Of a stretch of DNA of 64,000 nucleotides, positions 27,249 to 35,362 are shown piece by piece (the first letter of the stretch is position 1; the number at the start of each line of letters is the position of its first letter). Both the position numbers and the translations under genes were made by a program. The notes under the pieces are model-generated. The model saw only the letters and a program-made list of their open reading frames with translations. It searched no databases and was not told the origin of the DNA. The DNA is from Aureibaculum flavum. GTDB lineage: Bacteria; Bacteroidota; Bacteroidia; Flavobacteriales; Flavobacteriaceae. The DNA is taken from contig NZ_JAEHFJ010000010.1 in assembly GCF_016406085.1 (NCBI RefSeq), forward strand, positions 62,001 through 126,000, written 5' to 3'.

Positions 27249-29771
27249 TTATTTAGATTTAGCTATTTCTGTTTTTACTACTATATCGTTAACACGTTCT
27301 TCCATGATTATTTTAAAATCAGATTGTTCAAAATTCTCAATGTGTATATACTGTTCTCTACCATCCTTTAAATAAATGGTTAATTGATCGGCTGTTTTAC
27401 ATACGATTTTATCTATCTTACTTTCTCCTTGATAGGGTTCAATAACATTTAAAAACACGACTTCTTTTTCGTTAACTCTTACTCCATACGTCTTACGGTT
27501 AGGATTGTTTCTAATATCTCGTTGTTTACCCCCATTTGGATAGCTGCTTAACAAAATTTCTGCTTTTTTGGGCCAAATAGAATAAACATCTAATTTATTT
27601 CCCTCTTCATCAAATTCTATTTTAGTTCCTTTCTTGGTTGTATACCATTGTGCATTTTTAAAATACGTATAGGGAGAATCTTCATTAGTACTTAATAGCT
27701 CTAAACTTTTTCCTTGCTTTTTAGCACCGGAAATTGACTTAAAACCAACAGGATGTAGTAACCAATCGTAATTATGTTTTTTATTAGATTTCATATAATC
27801 AGCAATTACCACATAATTATCAGTAACAATAGACAACCTTCTTTGCTGAATAGGATTAAAATCAGACGCGTAATCAGTGTCATCCCAAGGTGGAAATTTA
27901 TCTGCATTCCACTTTGGAATAATCCGCCATCGAGCATTGGTTTCTACAGCACTTGCTTGCATCATTTCACCTTTAAAAAATAATAATTGTTCGGATGGTA
28001 CAGCCTCTTGTTGTAGTTCATCAACAATAACCATATTATGTGTAGCTGATGTTTGTACGCTTTCTTTATATCCCGGATTGCCATAGCCAAACCACACCAT
28101 TTCTGTTCCAAAATATTTATGTCCATTTCTATCTAATGCAATTAAGCTTGCCCTATCAAAATGTCCGTGCCAACCACCATGTGTTCCGTATTTTAGATAG
28201 GCTTGAATCTGATCTTTAGGTGTCTTAGTCTTAGGTTGCGATCGTAATGCTACTAAACCTACATTGGGCAAAAAACTTGATTCAGTTCTTGGATCTTTTA
28301 CTTGTGGTAATTCAGGTATACCGTACATTAAGGACACCCATGATTCTCGCTTGGTTTTATTAATTACCCACGCTAAATCATCGATTTTATATTCACGATA
28401 CGCGAGTTCATAAAACTCATTGGGCTCTTTTAAATTGGAATCATTACTTGAAACAACATATGCATTTTCATCCATCATGGGTATATATGGTGTTACCATA
28501 TCTTCTAGGCCTCTAGTATTATTTCCTGTGGGGCCCCAGTTATCAAACTTCATACCTGCAAAGCCTTCTTTAACATTGTCAAAATCTTTACTTTTAAATG
28601 CTACAGGAAACCGTCTATGATATAAATCGAGTCCATAATTTTCAAATGCTTGTGACACTAAGGTATAACGTTGTGTTACCAAATAACAATAATTGGCCGT
28701 ACCTTCAAACCACCATCCATCAGCCATAACTCCTTTTCCAATCTGATCAGCCATACCTCCATCGGCTTCTATTAGATAGGTAACCTCAGCCATATCTTGT
28801 AAAAAAAGGGCTACTAGTAGTGCACCTGCATTGGCACTTGCTTGATGGTTCATAATACCTAAACCATTCATATGCTCTTTATTCAATTTTAAATAATAAC
28901 GAAAGGTGTTGTTAATATTTTCTCTATCGGAATTTGAAAAGCTCGGTTCATTATAAACAACATCACAAGCAGCGGCTAAAAACAAAAAGAAATTACCTTC
29001 ATGTACTTGTACCCCATTTGTTGCTGCACCTATCGATAAATAACCTGTATCCTTATTTGTAACAATTTTTATAAAAGAGATTAGTTTATCTCTAAATTCA
29101 AGATTACCTGTTAACTTATAAGCTAAGGCTAGTTTAAATGCTTTTTCACCATCACTAGCACTATAATTTAAACTTGACCAAATTTTTGTTGGACGGGGTT
29201 TTGTAATAATTTTTAACTCTGGAAACTCAAAATGACCAAGCTCCTTTAACATGATCTCTAAATTATCATTAGCCCAATTATAATTCTTTATTTTTTGTTT
29301 CGTTTCTTCAAAAATGGCATCTGTTACTAATAAAAACGGATGTGGTTTCGCACGAACTGAAATAAATGCCAAGGTTTCTAAGGTGCTGTTATCCTCGTCT
29401 TTTAAAACAATAAAACTAGTCTCGTGTCCACCTACAGGTATTCTATCACTAACAATAACCGAAAGTTGACCTTCAAAGCTTTTATTGGCCTCTAAGGTTA
29501 CTTTTGTAGCACTCAATATTGTTGTACATCCTAGTTGCCTTGGATTATTTACACTTAAAGAATATGTTTGACGCGTATTCGTTGTGTTTTTTAATTGAAA
29601 GACATATTGAATGGTATCGTTAGTTTTGGCTGCTTGCGTTTGTTGACTACTCGTTAACTTGTCATTTTTAATAGTTGAAAAAGCGAACAAATTTGTTGAT
29701 AGGCCTAAAAGTAATAACAATACAACTTTTGTCATTTTCATTTTATGTCTAATCATTAAATCGGTTTTCAT
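27249..29771 (-). CDS. Heparinase II/III-like polysaccharide lyase candidate 1
   Basis: An 840-residue exported protein. An N-terminal Ig-like domain (about 50-140, FQLKNTTNTRQTYSLSV) leads into an (alpha/alpha) toroid (about 145-500) and a C-terminal beta-sheet part. The toroid shows GIMNHQASANAGAL (Asn308-His309) and WWFEGTANYCYL (Tyr361), and the beta domain shows THGGWHGHFDRASLIAL. These are the Asn/His, Tyr and His positions expected of alginate-lyase/heparinase II-III-fold enzymes. It probably cuts a uronic-acid-containing polymer by beta-elimination, feeding GH88. Several in-frame ATGs (codons 1, 6, 11, 13) exist; starts at codon 11 or 13 give a more usual signal peptide. Its first 51 bp are duplicated at 31865-31975. 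Confidence 0.78.
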   Translation of the reverse strand: MKTDLMIRHKMKMTKVVLLLLLGLSTNLFAFSTIKNDKLTSSQQTQAAKTNDTIQYVFQLKNTTNTRQTYSLSVNNPRQLGCTTILSATKVTLEANKSFEGQLSVIVSDRIPVGGHETSFIVLKDEDNSTLETLAFISVRAKPHPFLLVTDAIFEETKQKIKNYNWANDNLEIMLKELGHFEFPELKIITKPRPTKIWSSLNYSASDGEKAFKLALAYKLTGNLEFRDKLISFIKIVTNKDTGYLSIGAATNGVQVHEGNFFLFLAAACDVVYNEPSFSNSDRENINNTFRYYLKLNKEHMNGLGIMNHQASANAGALLVALFLQDMAEVTYLIEADGGMADQIGKGVMADGWWFEGTANYCYLVTQRYTLVSQAFENYGLDLYHRRFPVAFKSKDFDNVKEGFAGMKFDNWGPTGNNTRGLEDMVTPYIPMMDENAYVVSSNDSNLKEPNEFYELAYREYKIDDLAWVINKTKRESWVSLMYGIPELPQVKDPRTESSFLPNVGLVALRSQPKTKTPKDQIQAYLKYGTHGGWHGHFDRASLIALDRNGHKYFGTEMVWFGYGNPGYKESVQTSATHNMVIVDELQQEAVPSEQLLFFKGEMMQASAVETNARWRIIPKWNADKFPPWDDTDYASDFNPIQQRRLSIVTDNYVVIADYMKSNKKHNYDWLLHPVGFKSISGAKKQGKSLELLSTNEDSPYTYFKNAQWYTTKKGTKIEFDEEGNKLDVYSIWPKKAEILLSSYPNGGKQRDIRNNPNRKTYGVRVNEKEVVFLNVIEPYQGESKIDKIVCKTADQLTIYLKDGREQYIHIENFEQSDFKIIMEERVNDIVVKTEIAKSK

Positions 29772-29831
29772 ACTGTTCTCTTAGATTAATAGGTAATTAC
29801 TAGATTACCATAATATTTTAGCAGCTGACGG
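29721..29831 (+). repeat. 111-bp direct repeat A (lyase start plus beta-helix gene tail)
   Basis: It aligns without gaps over most of its length to 31865-31975. Read on the minus strand it contains a relic of the end of a beta-helix gene (codons ...QIPSAAKILW then stop), then the true start of the lyase gene (MKTDLMIRHKMKMTKVV). Together with copy B it brackets the ThuA-DUF1080 gene pair. Confidence 0.8.
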
Positions 29832-29961
29832 TATTTGTGAATAAGTCCTTTAACTAGAGGTTCTTTCTTACAATTGTTTTCTCGTAATTAAAATATCTAA
29901 TAATGGATTTAAAAAAATAGAAACAACGATAGAATGTATTACAAGATGCTATATGGACTAG

Positions 29962-30843
29962 TTATAAACCAGCCACTTTTTTTATTTCTTTTGGAAATTT
30001 TTTGATAGGTCTTATATACATACCTTTTACATAAGCTTCAGCTCCTTCTGATTGTATTTGCAGTTGTCCACGGTCCAATTTTTTTCCATCATGCGTTAAA
30101 GCATCTTTTAAAACTAAAGTCACTTTTCCATTGATTACATGTACTGCTTTATCTTCTAAAACATAAATATCTACACGTGTCCAAGCTCCATGTACACTTT
30201 CGGTATCATACAAACGCTTTCCTTTAGTTGCTTCTTTTCCGTTTTCAGGATCCCATCTACCATACTCATTCACTTTTACGGATGCTTTTGTACCAGCCAA
30301 AGTATATAAATCACCAAAATCACCTTCTTGAATTTGTGATTCTAAACAACGTTTCCATACATTCCAAAACGCACCATGTTCACCATAACAATGGTACAAC
30401 AAGCCATTGTCACGAATATCATTCAATCTAGGTTCATATTTCTTCTCTCCCCATTTGAATAACATTGTTAAATGATAGTTTTTATAAACTTTTTTCGAAG
30501 TTAAACCAGCATATACCAAACCTGAAATATTTAAAACAGGCTCTCCATTATCATCTTGTGTAACTTTAAAAATTCCCAAAGAATTATCCAAACCAATAGG
30601 TTCTGTTGGTATTCCATTAGCAGGTACTTCATATCCTTTAGGTAAATTTTTTACGGATTTATGCGGAACTCCGGTCCAAACTTCCCATTCACTTAAGTCT
30701 TTATCCAACAGAGATGTCCAGTCCTTCGACTTTATTTTTTTTGAAGGTCCATTTTGTTTGTCTACAACACCTTCTTTTTGAGCAAAAACTGCAAAAGTTA
30801 ACTGCAAACTAAGCAGTAATAAAAATGTTTTTTTAGTATTCAT
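29962..30843 (-). CDS. DUF1080 / 3-keto-disaccharide hydrolase-like protein, copy 1
   Basis: A 293-residue exported protein (signal MNTKKTFLLLLSLQLTFAVFA). A single beta-jelly-roll DUF1080 domain spans about 40-285, from DWTSLLDKDLSEWEVWTG to GQLQIQSEGAEAYVKGMYIRPI. The inner part NYHLTMLFKWGEKKY and NGLLYHCYGEHGAFW are typical. DUF1080 proteins have been shown to act on 3-keto-glycosides, cleaving them after a dehydrogenase has oxidised C3. It lies 8 bp after the ThuA gene, and with it forms the insert between the two 111-bp repeats. A second DUF1080 gene (61530) is a distant relative. Confidence 0.82.
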   Translation of the reverse strand: MNTKKTFLLLLSLQLTFAVFAQKEGVVDKQNGPSKKIKSKDWTSLLDKDLSEWEVWTGVPHKSVKNLPKGYEVPANGIPTEPIGLDNSLGIFKVTQDDNGEPVLNISGLVYAGLTSKKVYKNYHLTMLFKWGEKKYEPRLNDIRDNGLLYHCYGEHGAFWNVWKRCLESQIQEGDFGDLYTLAGTKASVKVNEYGRWDPENGKEATKGKRLYDTESVHGAWTRVDIYVLEDKAVHVINGKVTLVLKDALTHDGKKLDRGQLQIQSEGAEAYVKGMYIRPIKKFPKEIKKVAGL

Positions 30844-30851
30844 ATTGAAAT

Positions 30852-31838
30852 CTATTTAATAATTGAAAAATTATTACTGGAAGACGCTTTTTTAGTAGGA
30901 AAATTACTTGGAATTTCTTGCGTTACTTCCCCTGTAGCAGCCCATTCTGCAGCTCTTGTAAATGACGTGATAAAGCCTACACTTTGAAAAGAAACAGTAT
31001 CATGGCCTAAAATAGTATTAAAAACCCTCCCTTTCCCATAATTTGTTACTATGAAAATGGGTTCGTGCCTGTCTGTAGGTGCTTTTGTACTTTGATCTTT
31101 TCCTGTAGCTAATACGGTCATATTTTCTGCTGGACCTCTTAATTTTGCATAACATTCATCAGCTGTAGTCAACCAAACTTTTGGCATTCCTTTAGTTATT
31201 GGATGATCTGCAACTCTAATAGTAACAGGGAATTCATGCCTGCTACCATGAGAACCAGCCTCACCTTCAGATGTATCATGAATTAATTTCCCTTCATTGT
31301 TATAATATACATATGGACCATTTTTTTCATTTCTTCCACCCCAGCCTCCTAAGCCAATCATTTGGTTGTAATTCAACCACTTTGGAAATGAATTGTTCGC
31401 TGCATGTACAGCTACAAACCCGCCACCTTTTCTAATAAATTTTTCAAAAGATTTTTGTGTTTTTTCTGGCCAATCTGCCGCTTTCCAACCAAAGTTAGAA
31501 ACTACAACATCATATTTCCTAAATTTCGGGCAAAAATCAGGATCAGTTTTTGGTTTCTCTAAAAACTCTGAATCACCTGTTTCTGCCAAAGATAAAAATG
31601 CTTTTTCACCTTCTCCTTTCCATAAAAACTTAGTCCTTTCAATATCTACCGTAAACAAGCCTGTTTCTTCTAAATACTGCTTCATCATTATAGTAGATTT
31701 TGGCCACACACCATGATTGTTTTGTCCATCTACTATTAAAACTTTTATTTTTGGCTTTATTTCCTTTTCAAACTTCAATCCAAAAGAGCACATCAAAACT
31801 ATTACTGTAATTAATGTCAATATTTTACTAAATTTCAT
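30852..31838 (-). CDS. ThuA-like (trehalose-utilisation family) protein
   Basis: A 328-residue exported protein (signal to about residue 22). It has the ThuA domain, a class-I-amidotransferase-like fold: KIKVLIVDGQNNHGVWP at the start, YDVVVSNFGWKAADWP, RKGGGFVAVHAANNSFP, then HEFPVTIRVADHPITKGMP and YGKGRVFNTILGHD. ThuA proteins belong to keto-sugar metabolism in rhizobia and accompany DUF1080 and PVC-type dehydrogenases in Bacteroidetes and Planctomycetes, but their exact reaction is not settled. Here it is 8 bp upstream of DUF1080 and 27 bp inside the 111-bp repeat B. Confidence 0.85.
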   Translation of the reverse strand: MKFSKILTLITVIVLMCSFGLKFEKEIKPKIKVLIVDGQNNHGVWPKSTIMMKQYLEETGLFTVDIERTKFLWKGEGEKAFLSLAETGDSEFLEKPKTDPDFCPKFRKYDVVVSNFGWKAADWPEKTQKSFEKFIRKGGGFVAVHAANNSFPKWLNYNQMIGLGGWGGRNEKNGPYVYYNNEGKLIHDTSEGEAGSHGSRHEFPVTIRVADHPITKGMPKVWLTTADECYAKLRGPAENMTVLATGKDQSTKAPTDRHEPIFIVTNYGKGRVFNTILGHDTVSFQSVGFITSFTRAAEWAATGEVTQEIPSNFPTKKASSSNNFSIIK

Positions 31839-31864
31839 TTCGTTTTATTTTAATAGTTAAATCA

Positions 31865-31975
31865 TACGACTTTAGTCATCTTCATTTTATGTCTAATCAT
31901 TAAATTGATTTTCATGATATACGCTTAGGTTTAATAGAAATTTATAGGTTACCATAATATTTTAACATCTGACGG
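31865..31975 (+). repeat. 111-bp direct repeat B (beta-helix gene tail plus lyase start relic)
   Basis: The partner of 29721-29831. On the minus strand it includes the genuine last codons of the beta-helix gene (PSDVKILW, stop at 31949). It then has a decayed copy of the lyase gene start, MKINLMIRHKMKMTKVV followed directly by a stop. The relic shows that lyase and beta-helix genes once adjoined. Confidence 0.8.
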
Positions 31976-33097
31976 CCACTGTTTTTTATCGGTATATATT
32001 TCATTCCCCTTTTTGAAAGTGCTATTTTCCATAATAACATCGCACTTTAATAATCCCATATCAATATTCTCATTATCAAATACACTATTAATTACATAAG
32101 ATTCATTAACAGCACGCCACATGGCTCCCCAAGTATTATTTATAATTTCACATCTATTTAATATTACCTTTTGAGGTGCGTATTTTGGATTTTCCGTATA
32201 ATTATATTTATTGTAGTAATCTTCACATGGAAACCACAATGCTACTCTGGCACATCCAGAAATATGATATTTATGAAAAAATATATATCCTGCTTCTTCA
32301 TGATCAATTTGAATACCATTGGTTTTAGTATCTTTTATGGTACAACGTTGAGACAAAACATACTCACATGAAGTATATTTATTACCTTTTCCTTTTACTG
32401 GATAAGACATATCACAATCAGATTGTAAAATGTATTTATTATATAAAAAATAAACATTGTGATATAAACCTCCAGCAGATCCGTTAAACTGAAAATTACA
32501 ATTATCCATAATGATATTATTGGTACGCTTCATATGAACACCTTGTGCTGACCAATCTGTTACATTAATGTTTTGAAGCATAATCCTTGTATGTCTGCTT
32601 TCATTACGTCCTCTAATTAGGATTCCGTTTGACTTACCTTTACGAGTACCCTTTAATGTTAAATCTTTAATAACAAGGTCCGTAATTTGCGGTTTATCTT
32701 CTATATTAAATCCAGAACCCTGCATATTAGGCCCCTGCTTAAGTATTGTTTTTTTCTTACCAGCCCCAACTAAAGTTATTTTACTTTTTAACGTGATGGT
32801 GTTTTCTAAAATGTAGGTACCTTCTTCTAATAAGACTACGCCACCACCAGCTGAATTCGCCTTATCAATTGCATTTTGAATAGATTCGCCTGGTTTTACA
32901 TGAATAATAGTTTCTAACCATTGTTTAGGATAGGTAACATGTATAAATTCTTTATCCCATTTATCTGACATTATGGTATACACTTCTGGTTCAATAATTA
33001 CTTTTTCTAGTTTATTTGAAACTTCTTGCGAAAAAGCAGATAGTATTGAACAGAATGCAAGAAAACATATAAGTCCTCTTTTTAGTATAGCTGTCAT
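31949..33097 (-). CDS. Right-handed beta-helix protein (pectate-lyase-superfamily fold)
   Basis: A 382-residue exported protein (signal MTAILKRGLICFLAFCSILSAFSQ). KPGESIQNAIDKANSAGGGV and VLLEEGTYILENTITLKSKI, then TLVGAGKKKTIL, form the classic opening of a pectate_lyase_3-type helix. Coils continue to the C-terminus (NIIMDNCNFQFNGSAGGLYH, TKTNGIQIDHEEAGYIFF). No family-specific catalytic motif is visible. It lies 24 bp after the PVC-type dehydrogenase gene. Its 3' end is part of the 111-bp direct repeat, and a relic of a second copy's 3' end lies at about 29805-29835. Confidence 0.75.
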   Translation of the reverse strand: MTAILKRGLICFLAFCSILSAFSQEVSNKLEKVIIEPEVYTIMSDKWDKEFIHVTYPKQWLETIIHVKPGESIQNAIDKANSAGGGVVLLEEGTYILENTITLKSKITLVGAGKKKTILKQGPNMQGSGFNIEDKPQITDLVIKDLTLKGTRKGKSNGILIRGRNESRHTRIMLQNINVTDWSAQGVHMKRTNNIIMDNCNFQFNGSAGGLYHNVYFLYNKYILQSDCDMSYPVKGKGNKYTSCEYVLSQRCTIKDTKTNGIQIDHEEAGYIFFHKYHISGCARVALWFPCEDYYNKYNYTENPKYAPQKVILNRCEIINNTWGAMWRAVNESYVINSVFDNENIDMGLLKCDVIMENSTFKKGNEIYTDKKQWPSDVKILW

Positions 33098-33121
33098 TTT
33101 AAGTTTATTTTATGTAACATC

Positions 33122-35347
33122 TTATTTTAATAATTCTTCTAAGGTCCAATAGTCTTCTCTCTCTTTTGATTCTTCTCGTGCATCTCGGACCACATTTTTA
33201 TGTACACCACCTTCATTATTCATAGCTCTAACATAGGATAACACATCAGCAATATAATCGTTACTGTTATTTTTTAAAGGCACCATTATTCCATACTCTT
33301 TTCCTTCTATTGGTCCTATTAACCCATTTAACAATATTTTACTAAGTACTTTTTTATCCCCAATAACTCTAGGACTTCCAATTAATGAAGGAGCTATTAA
33401 ACCACCATCTTCTGTAGGTAAACCTTTTAAATCAGGCCCATGACAAGTAGCACATAATTGATTGTATGATTCATACCCATTCAACACACTTTTTTTATCA
33501 TTTAACCCTCTATTCGCAATCCTTTTTTTCAGTTGAGCCAGTTTTGTATCATCTTTTTTAAGGCTTTCTTTTACAGCATGTGCAACTATTTCATTTTGCG
33601 AATATTGCTCAGCAATTGTATTTAACAACGCTGTAGCTTGTTTGTCTTTACTGTATCTTAAGCTTAAAGCTAGTTGATTTACAACTTCCGTATCGGTATC
33701 ATTTATCAATTTCTCTAAATCAGAAAATAAAGATGTATCATCAGATTTTAAGAAGTGTTCACTCAATCGTAATGCCGTAATTCTTACTCTAGGGTCTTCA
33801 TCTTTGAATTTTGCTGTAATCAATTCTTTGTCTATAATACCTAATCCTTCTAACGTCCATAATGCATGTACTCGTTCTATACCTAAATCTCTATCGCTGT
33901 TAAACAAACCATATAAAAAGGAAGTGTTGTCCATGGCAATAGCTTTAAGCTCATCAACAACAGAGGCGTCGTTCTTTAATATAATTAATTTTTGTGCCGT
34001 ATTTCTATACCAACCATTAGGATGCCCTAAATAGGTGATTAATTCAGACGCTTTTTTACCTAAGAGATTAGGTCTTTTATCTGGTGTAATATCCTCATGT
34101 ACAATTCTATAAATTCTACCTTTACCAATATTTTTATCTAATTCTTTACGTATTATAACAGGGCGAAGGAAACTTCCTTTTTTCGTCCAGTTACTCTCTT
34201 GGATAATTCCTCTATACATATCTACAATATACAATGCACCATCAGGACCTGTTTTAACTTGTGTCGGTCTAAAATTAAGGTCCGTTGAAGCCATAAACTC
34301 GGCTTTATCATAGGCATTATACAATACTTTTTTACCATCTTCTACTTTTACCTTTGCTCTACGGATAAGTCGCCCAACTGGTTCAGGTATAAATAAATCG
34401 CCATAGGTTGAAGGAGGTAATCTATGACCACGAAAAATTTCTTGACCAGCAACTCCCGTAAAGTGATTGAGGGTATTGTCTTCTCGTAATTTCTTTGGAC
34501 CACCTTGCACATCTGGTGTGCCAACTACTGGCCATGGTTCCATAAATCCTTTTGACAACCTTCCTGGTGGATTGTAATCTCCATAAACCGCAGGTTGTTG
34601 AAATCCGTATGCTGGATTTTCACTACCCGCAGATGAGTAATACATGATCCCCATATCGTCTTGGGTTAATCCCCATTGTCCTCTTGGCATAATATCAAGA
34701 GAATCTACCTGTACTTCGCCTTCTTTAAATTTAAACCGTATGGGATTATAAGTTGTATATACCCAATTGTCCAAATTCCAAATTAAGCCACTTTGTTGAT
34801 GTTCCAAATTTCCTCCACGACGGTTTGGATTGTAATAAACACGTTCTTTTTTATCAGCTACACCATCACCATCAGTATCTTTATAACTCCATAAATCATA
34901 AGAAAACGTTTCATTGACAATCAATTCGTTTTCTAAAGGCAACATCATTCGTGGTAATAACAGGCTATCAATAAAAACCGTGCTTTTATCCATTTTACCA
35001 TCTCCATCAGTATCTTCTAATAATTTTATCTTACTTATTGATCGGTTTGTACCCGTACCATCCACATCTTGCATATAGGTATTCATTTCAGCTACATACA
35101 TTCGCCCATTACCATCCCATGCAATGGTTACAGGTTCATCAATCATAGGTTCACTAGCTACCAATTCAACCTTATACCCTTTCGGTAAGTAAAACGTTTT
35201 CATGCTTTCTTCCGGTGAAAGAAAATTAGATGGTGCTTCTTTTATAATTACAGGCTTCTCGTAAATCTCTTCAGAGTACTCTTTTTCCTTGCAATTATAA
35301 AAAGCTATAAAGACAAATAATAAGTAGTAAAATTTTTTCAATCTCAT
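33122..35347 (-). CDS. PVC-type haem-binding dehydrogenase with C-terminal cytochrome c
   Basis: A 741-residue lipoprotein (Cys19 in FIAFYNC). The N-terminal 450 residues form a beta-propeller of the glucose/sorbosone-dehydrogenase or 'membrane-bound dehydrogenase' type (FYLPKGYKVELVASEPMIDE, AWDGNGRMYVAEM, TGPDGALYIVDMYRG). Two DTDGDG Ca-binding loops lie within it. HEAT-like helices follow (about 455-600). The C-terminal cytochrome c domain has haem motif CATCH (632-636) and probable axial Met688 in YGIMVPL. Such proteins are thought to oxidise sugars in the periplasm and pass electrons through the haem. Just downstream lie ThuA and DUF1080, the usual partners, which points to oxidative glycan processing. 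Confidence 0.85.
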   Translation of the reverse strand: MRLKKFYYLLFVFIAFYNCKEKEYSEEIYEKPVIIKEAPSNFLSPEESMKTFYLPKGYKVELVASEPMIDEPVTIAWDGNGRMYVAEMNTYMQDVDGTGTNRSISKIKLLEDTDGDGKMDKSTVFIDSLLLPRMMLPLENELIVNETFSYDLWSYKDTDGDGVADKKERVYYNPNRRGGNLEHQQSGLIWNLDNWVYTTYNPIRFKFKEGEVQVDSLDIMPRGQWGLTQDDMGIMYYSSAGSENPAYGFQQPAVYGDYNPPGRLSKGFMEPWPVVGTPDVQGGPKKLREDNTLNHFTGVAGQEIFRGHRLPPSTYGDLFIPEPVGRLIRRAKVKVEDGKKVLYNAYDKAEFMASTDLNFRPTQVKTGPDGALYIVDMYRGIIQESNWTKKGSFLRPVIIRKELDKNIGKGRIYRIVHEDITPDKRPNLLGKKASELITYLGHPNGWYRNTAQKLIILKNDASVVDELKAIAMDNTSFLYGLFNSDRDLGIERVHALWTLEGLGIIDKELITAKFKDEDPRVRITALRLSEHFLKSDDTSLFSDLEKLINDTDTEVVNQLALSLRYSKDKQATALLNTIAEQYSQNEIVAHAVKESLKKDDTKLAQLKKRIANRGLNDKKSVLNGYESYNQLCATCHGPDLKGLPTEDGGLIAPSLIGSPRVIGDKKVLSKILLNGLIGPIEGKEYGIMVPLKNNSNDYIADVLSYVRAMNNEGGVHKNVVRDAREESKEREDYWTLEELLK

Positions 35348-35362
35348 ATGGTATAATTAATT

